NCBI GenBank assembly: GCA_037447655.1
Contig: JBBHKE010000609.1
Coordinates: 1-61,475 of the forward strand
Length of the DNA stretch: 61,475 nt
Direction: 5' to 3'
Origin: Zygnema cylindricum
Taxonomy: Eukaryota; Streptophyta; Zygnematophyceae; Zygnematales; Zygnemataceae
The translations under genes were made by a program, and so were the position numbers. This document shows, piece after piece, positions 1 to 11,545 of this stretch. The stretch's first letter is position 1, and every line of letters begins with the position of its first letter. The notes below the pieces were generated by a model that was given only the letters and a program-made list of their open reading frames with translations, searched no databases and was not told where the DNA came from.

Positions 1-1068
1 CTCCCTCTCTTTTTCTTAACTTTTCATAAGAACTGTATGAAGCATTTATCTTTTCAGTTTGAATTGCACGTGAAACTGTGATTAGGGGGTATTTTTGAGG
101 TTGAAGTGGAGGAGAGGAAGAGGAAAGAGAAAGTATTTCTTCCTTTTCGTAGATAACATCAACCTGTTTGGAGGAGGGGGAGAGAGGCAGTGAACTGTGT
201 ACTGAATGTCCTTTGTGGAATTTGTTTGTGGAGAGAGGGAGGGAGGGAGAGGAAAGTTGTATTTAAAAAGTAATTCTTAATTCTTTCACAATTGTTTAAC
301 ACCATCTCTCGATTATGTTAACAACTGATTCTGCTGCTCGTTTTGACATTTTTTCTGTCTTTTGACAGTTAATTTGACAGTGTTTAAACCGTGTCGTTCC
401 TCAGGATGCCCGGACTTCTCAACTCATCTTCAGTATTCCGGAACTCATTTCGACAATTTCGGCTGGTATCACTCTCCAGCCCGGTGACATTATCGCAACC
501 GGCACTCCAGCAGGTGATGATGTCATCCTTTACTTCAAATCTTTCAAAACTCTTTAGTGTTCATCATCTATATTAATAGCAGTATATAATGGTATACTGT
601 TTCTGATTTTGTTATTAGTAGTCTGTTGCGATCAGTATTTCTTATTTCGTGTTCAAGATATTCTCTTCCTGGTACCTCATAGAATGAAAAGGGGTTAAAA
701 AATTTCCCTTTTTCTTGTTCTCAAGCACAAAACAAACAGGAGTAACAAATCAATTACCCGGCTTTTTCAAATAGACATTCTCATGCCGTTCTATGCTTTC
801 TAGTTTTAACCTGACAAGTGAACATCATCATCATCATCTTCATTATCATCATTGTCATCGTCATCGTCATCATCGTTGTTATCACCATCATCACAATTTT
901 AATTCGGTAAATTAAGATTGACAACACACAATGTCACATCACTAAATAGACCTCACGGAATGTGCAGGAGTTGGATCTGGTTTCACTCCTCCTCGTCACT
1001 TGAAGCCGGGACAAATAGTGAAAATTCGCATCGAAAACATTGGTGAACTTGTGAATCCTGTAGTGTAG
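1..1068 (+). CDS. FAH-family hydrolase/isomerase, 3' end of gene (partial)
   Basis: Two certain exons, 405-513 and 968-1068 (stop TAG 1066-1068), encode the C-terminal end of a fumarylacetoacetate hydrolase (FAH) family protein. The acceptor CAG ends at 404, the donor is gtgatg at 514, and the second acceptor is TGTGCAG at 961-967; the join is phase 1 and stays in frame. The family signature GDIIATGTPAGVG spans the junction, and the product ends in GELVNPVV, as FAHD1/ureidoglycolate-lyase-like members do. The family uses a metal ion to cleave or decarboxylate short oxo-acids, but the substrate cannot be told from this tail. A possible upstream exon at 57-76 (FELHVKL after TTTTCAG) fits the strand before the signature; the piece joining it to 405 was not found. 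The rest of the gene lies left of the window. Confidence 0.85.
820..900. repeat. ATC/GTC trinucleotide microsatellite
   Basis: An imperfect run of cat/cgt triplets lies within the last intron of the FAH-family gene. Confidence 0.8.
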
Positions 1069-1489
1069 TTTTAGACGCTTTAGGAATTAAGCAATTTAGG
1101 AATTGAGTTGGCTGCATTAAGCCGAGGAACATTTCTCCCGTCATGCTTTAGGGGGATAAGATAAGTGAACAAACTTTCAGGCTCAGCAATTTTTTCTTTA
1201 GTGCAGTTGCAGTTGCGACATTGAGACTTGTAGGCTTTTTTTCTGTGGAGATCCTTGTAGGCATAGGCCGCGCTTGAGTTATTTTTAGGCGAGTAACTTT
1301 CTATTGGAGAATGACTTTATCATCAATAATGACAAACATGACACTTTCCAAAACTTAAATAAAATAAAGAATATTGTGGCACTTGCTTTTATTATTAACC
1401 AGCTGCTGACTTCAGGTTGTGTTTTCCCTAAGAGACTCAACAAATAATGATTTTCTGATCGAGATTTCGACGACACTGCCCTAAATGGC
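1069..1489. other. Intergenic, nothing recognised
   Basis: This is the 3' flank of the FAH-family gene. It would hold the 3' UTR, but no clear element or gene was seen before the satellite begins. Confidence 0.5.
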
Positions 1490-3640
1490 GGGCGCAACTT
1501 TGCCATACATCGACACAAAGTTGTGTTACAAACATGGTTCGGAGTTTGTTTTACCTCTTTTTGCGAGCGTGAACAATAAAGGTTGTTTGTTGCATATATC
1601 TTTGTTAGCTCAAATTCGAATTTGTAATAGGAACATGGTTTAGGGTTTTTTTTAACTCTCTTTGTGTGCGTTAACAATAAACTTTGTTCGTTGATAAAAA
1701 ATTTGTTAATGCAAAATCAAATTTGTGTTACAAACAAAATTTAAGGCTCTTTTTTATTGTTTTCGTGATCGTAATAATAAATGTTGTTCGTTACAAGAAA
1801 TTATTGTTAGCGCAAACTCAAATTTGAGTTATAAACATGGTTGAGAGTTTATGTGAACTATTTTTGTAAGCGCCAACAATATAAAGTGTTTGTTACCAAT
1901 AATGTTGTTGGTGCAAAAAAAAAGTTGTGTTACAAACATGGTTTGAAGTATATTTTACCTGTTTTTGTGAGCGAGAACAATAAACGTTGTTTGGTACAAA
2001 TATCTTTGTTAACGCAAACTCAAATATGTGATAGAAACATGGTTTAGGGTTTTTTTTTCACTCTCTTTGTGTGCGTTAACAATAAACTATGTTCGTTAAT
2101 ATTTTTGTTCTAGATACAAACACAAATTTGTGTTGCAAACATAGTTTAAGGTATTTTTTACTGTTTTTGTGAGCGTTATAAAAAACGTTGTTCGTTACAA
2201 GAAATTATTGTTAGCGCAAACGCAAATTTGAGTTATAAACATAGTTGAGAGTTTATTTGAACTATTTTGTGAGCGCTAACACTATAAAGTGTTTGTTACC
2301 AATATTGTTGTTAGCGCAAACACAAAGTTGTGTTACAAACATGGTTTGGAGTTTATTTTACCTCTTTTTGTGAGCGCAAACAACAGACGTTTGTTACAAA
2401 TATCTTTGTTAGCGCAAACTCAAATATGTGATAGAAACATGGTTTAGGGTTTTTTTTTCACTCTCTTTGTGTGCGTTAACAATAAACTATGTTCGTTAAT
2501 ATTTTTGTTCTAGATACAAACACAAATTTGTGTTGCAAACATAGTTTAAGGTTTTTTTTTACTATTTTTGTGAGCGTAATAATAAACGTTGTTCGTTACA
2601 AGAAATTATTGTTAACGCAAACACAAATTTGACATGTTTGAGAGTTTATATATATTATTTTTGTGAGAGCTAACAATATAAAATATTTGTTACCAATATT
2701 GTTATTAGCGGAAACAAAAAATTATGCTACAAACATGGTTTGGATTTTATTCTACCTCTTTTTGTGAGCGCAAACAACAAACGTTGTTTATTACAAATAT
2801 CTTTGTTAGCGCAAAGCCAGATTTTGATAGAAATATGGTTTATGGTTTTTTTTAACTCTCTTCGTGTGCGTTACAATAAACTTTGTTCGTTAATATTTTT
2901 GTTCTAAATACAAACACAAATTTGTGTTACAAACATAGTTTAAGGCTTTTCTTTACTGTTTTTGTGAGCATAATAAGAAACGTTGTTCGTTACAAGAAAT
3001 TATTGTTAGCGCAAACACAAATTTGTGTTGTAAACATAGTTTTGGGTTTTATTTTTAAGTTTTTGTGAGCGTAATAATAAACATTGTTCGTTACAAGAAA
3101 TTATTGTTAGCGCAAAAACAAATTGGACTTATAAACATGGTTTAGTTTATTTAAACTATTTTTGTGAACTCTAAATATATAAAATATTTGTTAACAAACT
3201 TGTTAATAGCAGAAACACAAAGTTGTGTTACAAACATGGTTTGGATTTTATTTTACCTCTTTTTGTGAGCGCGAACCACAAACGTTGTTTGTTACAATTT
3301 ATCTTTGTGAGCGCAAACTCAAATTTGTGATAGAAACATGGTCTAGTGTTTTTTTAACTCGCTTTGTGTGCGTTAACAATAAACTTTGTTCGGTAATATT
3401 TTAGTTGTTAGCGCAAACACAAATTTGAGTTGAAAATATAGTTGAGAGTTATTTTTTTACTTTTTTTGTGAGCATAATAACAAACATTGTTCGTTACAAG
3501 AAATTATTGTTAGCGCAAACACAAATTTGAGTTATAAACATGGTTGAGAGTTTATTTTACCTCTTTTTGTGAGCGCGAACAATTAACAGTGTTTGTTACA
3601 AATATCTTTGTTAGCGCAAACTCAAATTTGTGAAGCCTCT
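1490..3640. repeat. Tandem satellite, ~100-bp monomer in ~400-bp higher-order units
   Basis: About 22 monomers of roughly 100 bp are each built on a core like gcgcaaacacaaatttgtg followed by ttacaaacatggttt. The core recurs near 1510, 1623, 1725, 1826, 1924, 2024, 2130, 2228, 2328, 2425, 2527 and so on to 3624. Four monomer types alternate. Type A has ttgtgttacaaacatggtttgg, B has gatagaaacatggtttaggg, C has gcaaacatagtttaagg and D has gagttataaacatggttgagag. The order ABCD repeats at about 400 bp through 1490-3110. Beyond 3,000 the order breaks down, with a doubled C near 3020 and hybrid monomers near 3415 and 3520. Short open frames here are repeat artefacts. Confidence 0.9.
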
Positions 3641-5524
3641 TTATCGCTAATGGTTTCTAAGTAGTTTCAGTTATGCAATGCCAGTTACTGTATTGGTATT
3701 TAAAAGGTGCAACAAACCAAATGAATAGTTCTTTCTACATGCCCTATACAAGCTGCCCTAGGCAAATCCTCGGGCTTCCAAATGAAAATTCTCAAAAATT
3801 TCTCAAGTCGCCAGGGTCTCAGCTCTGTAATTCGTGACTATAACAAGAATGAGGCGACAACTTGACGAGTTCACATCACACTGACAGTTGCACAAAAGCC
3901 GACTTTTCCAAAACTATGCCGTCTAGTTGAGTTCGAAGTATACATCCACTCTGTTTTCTCCGGCAGCACTATTCTTACGCTTGATGGAACAACGTGAACC
4001 ATTGGCTGCTTCATGCCTCACGCGTTGTCATTGCGCTCCAAAGCTGGCCCCAGCCAAAAGTCCAGTCAAACAAAACATTGTGAAAAAACAGCGATTTCAC
4101 AACAAAAACTTAAAGCATCCATCTCCTAATTGGACAGCTCCCTCTCTAAAAGTGACCATGTTAACTTGAATATCGTGTGCCTCTTTATCACGGAAACAAC
4201 CACATTGATCGACATTCACACTGGCAAAGATACTTTGTCTTGACGTAATCTTTACCAATACTAGCGTGGTTCAAAATATATAAAAACTTAATATTTAAAA
4301 GGTAGACTTGCAATTTTCTGAAGAGAGAACCACGAGTCAGGGAAGAAATGCACTTGTAGGATCAATGGTGTCAACACAAGCAATACTCAGTAGACACAGT
4401 AGCAACCCTCTTATATTTTGTTCCATAAATTTTATTACGACCTGCAAGAAGTTTAAAGGGGTCTAAAGTATTGAAGCTCTATTCAAACATATCAATGAAG
4501 TAGTATCCAGAATAATGAACCAGTACTTGCAATTCGCTTTTTTTTCATTAATTAGTTATGACTTGGATAATTCAAGCTAGTCCGATTACACAGCATAACT
4601 GTTGTTTCATTTCTTAGAAAAACGAAAAAACAAATATTCGAATTGTTAAATTTCTACCTTATATAAATATGTAGAGGCCAAAGTCTATTAAGCTCGACCA
4701 CGTAGTCTTCATGCAATTTATAGTGAGACTCATGGGAGTTTTATATTGTTAGTTTTGTCGATATTTGCAAAGTAATTGCCTTAATGCAACAAATATCATA
4801 GTAGATTTGTTTCTCTACAAGTGTGAATTATGATGTTGTGTGGTAAAAGCAACTACACTGACGAAGTTGTGACCACCCCAAAGTTACATTTAATGAGGGA
4901 ACATATCTTAAAGTGACCAAAATTTTGATAAGTATTGTAAAGACTTGAACAAAACTTAGTAAGACAAAAGTGTTTGATGGTTCTAACGCCTAAGGTGGTT
5001 TTTACGCTTTAACACAACATGTATCTAGTGACAACAACTAAATAAGCATGACGGGTAATTGAATATATTAGGATGAGTTTCTGACATCGTGTATCGTTAT
5101 TGCTGATTTCAATCCGATATTACTATTCATGATTCTAATTTGGTTGGCACTGACGTGGATGATTTCTGGCTGCTTTTGCTTATTAATAACATTTTGTGGT
5201 CAAAGGTTGAAAAATAGGAGGGCACCAAATTAATGTGGTTAACTCGATTCATGCAATTCTAAAATCTTGAATAACTTAACGTGGCCCATTAGTTAGACAT
5301 TTGTGCATCTTACCGCTTACTTTTCTATTGTCTATTGAGATTTTCGTCCTGATAATTACTGTCATCTCACTACAAAGTAATGAAAGTTCTTTGCTAAAAT
5401 TTACAGGTACATTAGTTTGAAGTAGACACAAGCTCTCTCCAAATAGACTAGTCTTGGTTTATGGTCCAAAAATGAAAGATCGAATACTGTTATTAAAGTC
5501 AAATGCAACCAATGTTATAGTGGT
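3641..5524. other. Intergenic, no gene supported
   Basis: Single-copy-looking AT-rich sequence lies between the satellite and the RPB10 3' end. Short open frames near 3927-4169 on either strand carry in-frame stops and match nothing I recognise. Confidence 0.5.
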
Positions 5525-7046
5525 TTACGATGTCCAGCTGTTGTACTTACTGTTGTAGTTGAGAAGCTTCTCGATGAGGTCGACATGGGTCATGAGCATC
5601 CGTCGACAGCAATATCTCACGAGTCCAAGGGTATCAAGAGCATCTCTGTTTCCAATAAGTGAAACCTAATTAGGGTTGTCAGAGTTGTCAGCCACACCTG
5701 GTAAGCTGAGGGGAGAAGGGTGGAGAGAGATGTGGAGGAGAGGGAGGGAGGGGGAGGGAGAGGGAGAGGGGGAGAGAGGAGGGAGAGAGAGAGAGGAGGG
5801 AGGGAGAGAGAGGAGGGAGAGAGAGAGAGGAGGGAGAGAGAGAGAGGGAGGGAAGGAGAGGGAGGGAGGAAGAGAGAGCGAGAGAGAGGGGCGTCAAAAG
5901 TGTACGGTTATCTCAATTACGTTTGAGAGGACGACAGTTCTCCTCTAGACTAAGTTGAGCACGCAGCAAGACCAACTTCTGGCCTGTTAATCACATGTAG
6001 GCTAGGTGAAAAGAATATCCTACTTTTCAAGGTAATTCAGGGTTTTGGGTTCTAAAGGACCTGACACACCAAAACAAATGGAGAATAGGAGAGGTAATGC
6101 AACTGCCACAAGTGAAAGTTAAACTATCCCTCTTCGCTTCTGTGTTGTGAATGGCCTTGCCAGAATTCTATTATTTATCTCTTATTTATTTTGTTTTTTT
6201 TGGTTGATTTGATTCAACGCCTCTCTTTAGTACTGACAATCACATGCTGCTCTCCTTTCCCATCAAGAAAGACCACAAAAATTACTTTTGACCAGCTTGA
6301 CATCCGCTTATTTCACCTTATAAATGATGAAGTAAGGCATTTAAGAGTCAAAAAAATCCTAAAGAGTATTCCAAACTGCCGTTTTTCAAAACAGTCGGGT
6401 TCAAATGGGCTCACGCTTCCGTGTAATCCGATTGGAGGAGATCAAGATAGCTGTCCCACTTGTTGCCGATAACCTGCAGTTAAAACATTACAGTAGAGTA
6501 TAAGAACCAATATTCTTTCTCATTCGTTCACATGTATAGCAGTTCGAATAAAACAGTATGTTTAAAACATCGTGTTAAACACCAAAAAAAATTAGTTAAA
6601 CAACAGAAAGAGCCAAAAAATTGTCCACATGCAATGCAATTCTGATAAAACTGTGTTTAAAACAATAAACAAAAAAAAAAAAAAAGTTCAACAATAGTAA
6701 GTTCTAACTGATTTGTTCACATGTAATGCAATTGTAAATTAGCGATAGTAAAGCAATAATAAATTAATAGTAAGACAACAGTAAAACAATTGTTCAACAA
6801 TATGCAATTGCATATTGCAATATTGATATAAGCAATTATGTAAAACAATAGTTACACTACAGTAAGAACAAAGATTCTTACTCACTTTTTCACATGTAGC
6901 AATTATGATAAAACAGTGTGTTAAAACAAAAAAAAAAAATAGTTGGAGCCAAAGACAATTGTGATCAAAGAGTGTATGAAACAAAAAACAGCAGTGGCTA
7001 AACTAATTACCTTTCCACAGGTAAAGCAGCGCACTGGAATAATCAT
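5525..7046 (-). CDS. RPB10: DNA-directed RNA polymerases I, II and III subunit RPABC5 (RPB10)
   Basis: This is the small zinc-binding subunit shared by RNA polymerases I, II and III, which helps anchor the assembly platform in the nucleus. Three minus-strand exons join in frame: 7011-7046 ([12 protein letters not shown], donor gtaatt), 6415-6473 ([14 protein letters not shown]..., donor gtgagc) and 5551-5645 ([18 protein letters not shown] then [13 protein letters not shown]). The zinc ligands are the CFTC pair and the adjacent cysteines of YCCRR; the universally conserved [12 protein letters not shown] start fixes the ATG. The 3' end is ambiguous. Reading through to TAA at 5525-5527 gives 71 residues, the usual family length, but the tail lacks the usual LEK motif and the sequence at 5550 is a strong donor (gtaagt). 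A further exon at 5401-5447, ending at TAA 5401-5403, is possible. Identity is near certain from the first 63 residues. Confidence 0.93.
5700..5897. repeat. GA-rich microsatellite in RPB10 intron 2
   Basis: A long purine run of gagaggga/gggagaga units makes spurious open frames on both strands. It lies inside the 5646-6414 intron of RPB10. Confidence 0.9.
6480..7005. repeat. Degenerate A-rich tandem repeats in RPB10 intron 1
   Basis: Loose repeats of the type 'ttcacatgtaatgcaatt...gataaaacagtgtgttaaaac' recur around 6525, 6625, 6715 and 6885, separated by poly-A runs. All lie within the first RPB10 intron. Confidence 0.6.
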
Positions 7047-7290
7047 GGCTACTGTTAGGTGGAAGAAAAAAAAAAAAACTTTTCAAAACCTTTCCTCAAA
7101 TCGCTGAGATTTTCTTCCGACGAGGTTTTCTAGAATTATTAACTCAGAATGGGATTCCTCAATAAACTATATTTGTCAGGTTTTATACTAGGTTCATACC
7201 TTCCGCTTCACCAGGAAAAGGAAACGATGCTGGAAATTTATGAGCTTGTAGGGTTACACAAATTAGAGGCGAGTTCACACTTTAACATAG
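7047..7290. other. RPB10 upstream region
   Basis: This is the 5' flank of the minus-strand RPB10 gene, with a poly-A run at about 7063-7080. No core promoter element can be called with confidence. Confidence 0.4.
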
Positions 7291-8195
7291 AGTTCACAAA
7301 AGTCAAAATTTTACATAACCGAAACCGACCGTTTTTTTTTTTTCAAAATCTGAGTAACCGACGCCCGACCGAGTTATGTCACGCTCCAAAATTGTTAACC
7401 GTTAACCGACCGGCGTTTACGAAAATAAAAGTTAACCGAAACTCGATTTCTCGCGACTAACCGTGCCCGCCCGTAACCGAAAAAGTACAAAATTATCTAA
7501 TGTACGACGTATGAATAAGCCAATAATTACGATTTGTCGCGTTCCCTTAGATATATGAAATGAATAGTGTTACCAACGTGTCAGATTTGCGACGCTTTGT
7601 CGCGTTCCATAAGATTTTCGAAATGAATAGTGTACTACACCGCCAATCGCTACTAGCGTTGTGTACGCTAATTCCATCCCGCTTTTTTTTATTTTATTCT
7701 CAATAGAATCATCCACACTATTTAAAAAAAAACTTAATTCCTAATTAGAGTAGACGATTTTTTCGCAAATTTCCAAATTCCCAAATAGCGTAAACCACGC
7801 TAATTATTCGTATACGCTAAAAAAACATCTACGCTAATAGCGATTGGCGGTGAACCGTGTCAAATTTGCGACGATTTGTCGCGTTCCCTAAGATTTGCGA
7901 AAAAAAGTGTTACTACCGTGTCAGATTTGCGACGCTAATCATGATGTCAAGTACTTTCATGATACCAAAGAGTACAAAGTACAATAATGTTGGATTGTAT
8001 GGACAGTACCAAGTTTTCATTTTTTTGGTTTTTGGTTGACCAACCGTAACCGACCGTCTTTTTTTTTCTGGTGAATCAACCGACCGCAACCGCCCGACCC
8101 TCAAAATTTGGCAACCGAATCCGTTCCGAATCCGGCGCGGGCGGTCGGTTAACGGTCGGTCACGGTTTCGGTTGACCGTTTGCGACCTCTGCATT
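7290..8195. mobile_element. Non-autonomous DNA element rich in CCGACCG/CGGTCGG (copy 1)
   Basis: The sequence is dominated by aaccgaccg and its complement. The right end reads gtttgcgacctctg, and the stretch 7960-8195 recurs inverted at 60683-60960. A ~70-bp unit containing gtcagatttgcgacgctttgt is repeated about three times between 7540 and 7940. The terminus CAGAGGTCGCAAAC resembles hAT ends, but the left end was not delimited. No transposase frame is visible. Confidence 0.55.
7638..7852. mobile_element. 215-bp inverted-repeat MITE, CACCGCC family
   Basis: It starts CACCGCCAATCGCTACTAGCG and ends with the matching inverse ..CGCTAATAGCGATTGGCGGTG, inside the ~70-bp repeats of the surrounding element. 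The left flank is TA; the right flank is AA, probably a mutated TA duplication. A related end occurs at 38899. Confidence 0.75.
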
Positions 8196-8329
8196 ACAGT
8201 TTATACTCAGTCGTAAGTCTTTCGTCGCCTTCGCTTTTGGTATGTTCGAAATTTCTAGTATCGTAGCGTATCGCACAGTACTGTACTTGATGTGGAAAAA
8301 CAGTATCGGTAGTCGATGTTGGCAAATAC

Positions 8330-9185
8330 TAGTGTTGTGTATCGGTAAGGATTTGCCGATAACCGATATGGACCTTTTTTCGGGTTCCCGATAATCGATA
8401 TATTGGTACGATATATCGATATCGGTCTTATCGCCGATAAGTAGCCGATAATATCGGGTACTTATCGGCGATAATGCCGATAACGATAGTTATCGGCGAT
8501 AACAGTACGGACCGTACAGATAAATGTACGGCCTGTACACTCAACTGTACGTCTTATTCTCCGGACGTACGAAAACTGTACGTCTTATTCTCCGGACGTA
8601 CGGATCCAGTAAAAACGATGTACCTTTCACATCCGACACCATGGCTTTGTCCCTTTATTCCTTGAGATCCACTGGGGACCTGCCACGTGTCAACCTGTCA
8701 GCTTTTTTGGCATAAGCTGCCAAAAGAGCCATTCCGGATGCCGTCCGCTCTTGTTTTCTCATTCCAAGTCGTCCGTTCGATTTCGGCGGCACGCAGAATG
8801 TTATTTTGCGTCCGTTGTACTTTTGTGTGCGCCGTCCTTTTACAGTTCCATGTTCACCAGTTTTTGGTAAAATTACGTACATCGCCGTAAAATTTTTGTT
8901 CAGTTAACCGGCCAACGTTTATATGCTGCGCTGTCCGTAATAAATTGCAGCTAAACGGTAACGGCACATATTTTTATACGTGGCATGCCACGCTATATAA
9001 AACCAATAAAATAATACAGTATGTTATAAAGTGCTATTGTATGCATACTATATATTTTTTAAGTTATCGGCGATATGGAATTTGTTGGTCCCAGACCGAT
9101 ATATCGGAATCTCTGACCGTTCGATAACCGATAACTATCGGTATCGGTGTTATCGCGATAAGTTTTTTACCGATACACAACACTA
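8330..9185. mobile_element. Non-autonomous hAT-like element, copy 1 (8-bp target duplication)
   Basis: The 856-bp element begins TAGTGTTGTGTATCGGTAAG and ends with the inverse TTACCGATACACAACACTA. It is flanked by perfect 8-bp duplications GCAAATAC at 8322-8329 and 9186-9193. Eight-base duplications and TAGNG-type termini are characteristic of hAT elements. Subterminal regions are packed with cgataa/ttatcg motifs. There is no transposase open frame. A full-length relative lies at 59702-60548. Confidence 0.85.
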
Positions 9186-9309
9186 GCAAATACACCGTGT
9201 ATCGCTAATTGTTATTGTTTTTTGCGCCACTTAAAATAATGTGCACACTTGTCAGATCGTTCATCCGACGAGTGCGGCTGGAATGCGACATTCTCACCTT
9301 CCCATGGTG

Positions 9310-9800
9310 TCAGTTATAGCCCCATTAAATTTTAAGTTCCAGTTAAGTCCAGTTAATTTTAAGCAAAAGCTCCGTTTTCCGTGCCGTTATATTGAAGCTA
9401 AATTCCAGTTGAAGTTATGTTGAAGCGTCATTAGATTTTCGTGAAATTTTATGGCAGTGATAGTTCTGTGAAATCTCAGTTGGAGTTAAGTAAGTTCATA
9501 AAACCTCAAGTTAAGTCAAGTGAAGGTTCGGTTAAAATTAGGTTAAAGCGAAGTTCACGCTAAGTTTAAATTTTCTTCAAACTCCCGTTTTGGTTCACTT
9601 ACAGGTCAGTTAAACTCCCTTTAAAGGTAAGTTAAAGTCAAGTAAAGTAACTAGAAGTACCGTAGCCTAGGTACCATCCAGTCAAAGTTCAATTAAGGTG
9701 CACTCAAGTTATAGTTCAGTTAGTTGAGTTAATTAAAGTTAAGTTGTAGTTACGCTAAATTTATTTAGAGTTCAGTTAACATAAAGTTGAAAATCATTTA
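9310..9800. repeat. Degenerate GTTAA-rich repeat, plus polarity (left part)
   Basis: Short imperfect units such as agttaaagttcagttaa recur every 8-20 bases with GTTAA always on this strand. The tract is interrupted by the fold-back element at 9801 and resumes at 11546. Confidence 0.75.
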
Positions 9801-11545
9801 GGGAATTGCTAACCGCAGAGACAATTTTTGCTGCGCGCAAGTAGTTGTCAAAAATTGTACATTTGGAGTACAATATACTACAAGTGACGTAACTTTGAGT
9901 TCAAATTTGACAATCAATCCGTCGAACAACTTTGACTGGCGAAATATTGTAACGACGGTCAAAAAATTGTCGCGTTTGCGAACGTCGACCGTCATAAAAA
10001 AAAAAAAACAATTCACACGGCCGGCGCAAGTTTACGGTAACAAGACTGCGGCAACCACATGTAAATAAAATGGTTGCGCGTAGGTAGTTTCTCACTTCAC
10101 GTGAGCTCCAGTGTGAGAGCACATTGTGACATTTAACTTAGGGTGAACCTCCATCAGGCGAAAAGTGAGGCTCATTACTAGAAAAAGTGCATTTTCGTAC
10201 AAGGCCAGCTCATTTTCGTACAAGGCCGTACTGACCTTTTTTTTTTTTTACAAAATATGATTACTGGAGATTTGTCAAGATTCTCCAAACTTTTCGCTAA
10301 AAATTTCGACCGTCCGATTTTGAGTTTTCCAAGCAAAAGCTCCTTCCGTCCAGTGTGTGGCAAGTCTCCTCAACTGTCCTCAGGAGGAGACTTGCCTGGA
10401 CATGTGTATTGGTACACTTGCAAACAAAAAGGTATCATCCACGGCGGACGAGCGATGACGACCTCACAATTGCGAACCACCACGTGCCTTCGTACAGGGC
10501 GGATTTGAAAGCGACGAAAAAATCTTTGACGTAGGATATCTCTCTGGCGACTCTTTTGCTTCGAGGAAAGGACTTTGCGTACAAAACATAATGGCAAACG
10601 ATAAAGTACAAATTTTCATTTTGAAAATGATTTTGAAACGGTTGGTACAACGAAATGACAAGAACGTAGAAACTGTACATTCGCGTAGTGTTACTAGATA
10701 TTTAAATCTGCATTCGTCCGTACATACGCCGTTTAAATTTTGTGTTATTCGAATCTTTTAATATTCCCGGCCGGTTGAACAAGATCCTACGTGGTTCCAA
10801 TCTCAATCCAGCACGTCAGCAATTGGTGCCTCGCTGGCACAACTTGATGGAGAAGTGATACAAATATTACTGCCAGTAAACGTCTCCGTACAATTACTGG
10901 AAATGCCTGATGGAAGTTCACCCTTAGCTGCAAAAATGGAATCTAATCGCGAACCGTTACGTTGAACTTGGACACATATTAAAGGACGACGTCTCGCACG
11001 AAACGAAATAAACTTCGTTCAAGATAAGAAAGCGTACCCGCCCAAAAACATCGATGAAACTAAATGATAAAAAAGTGCGTCGTCACGCGCGACCAAATGA
11101 AGCCACACTATTTACGAATCAACATTCCTACATTGACAACGCACTTCACATTGATTCACATTCACGGAAAAAGTAAAATGCGCACATAAAAACATAGTAA
11201 TGTACGCACTTAAATGTCAACATGTGCTCTCACATTGGAGCTCACGTGAAGTGAAAAACTACCAGCGCGCAACCATTTTATATACATATGGTTGCCGCAG
11301 TTTTGTTACTGTAAACCTGCGCCGGCCGTGTAAATTGTTTTTTTTTTTTATGACGGTCGACGTTCGCAAGCGCGACACTTTTTTAACCGTCGTTACAATA
11401 TTTTGCCAGTCAAAGTTGTTCGACGGATTGATTGTCAAATCTGAACTCAAAGGTACGTCACTTGTAGTTTACTTCACTTCAAATGTACAATTTTTTTACA
11501 ACTACCCGCGAGCAGCAAAAATTGTCTCTGCAATTAGCAATTCCC
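9801..11545. mobile_element. Fold-back element with ~330-bp terminal inverted repeats
   Basis: The left arm (9801-~10135), starting GGGAATTGCTAACCGCAGAG, is the inverse complement of the right arm (~11212-11545), which ends ..TTAGCAATTCCC. The arms include the shared block around 9985-10120 and 11225-11360 (tgacggtcgacgttcgc and ctcacttcacgtgagctcc). Flanks ATCATTTA and TCCATTTA match at six of eight positions, suggesting a decayed 8-bp target duplication. The middle has no recognisable protein. A partial copy begins at 38073. Confidence 0.75.

Noticed and set aside
1490-3640. CRISPR-like array
   Set aside because: Monomers are contiguous and diverged with no unique spacers. It is a eukaryotic satellite.
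3927-4169. 80-codon plus-strand frame, and its complement with two in-frame TGA codons (considered as a selenoprotein)
   Set aside because: There is no match to a known selenoprotein motif (no C-x-x-U or family signature) and no SECIS-like structure was evident. Two TGA codons in such a span are expected by chance.
5676-5948. Overlapping open frames rich in Glu/Arg/Gly or Leu/Ser/Pro
   Set aside because: They are translations of a GA microsatellite inside an RPB10 intron.
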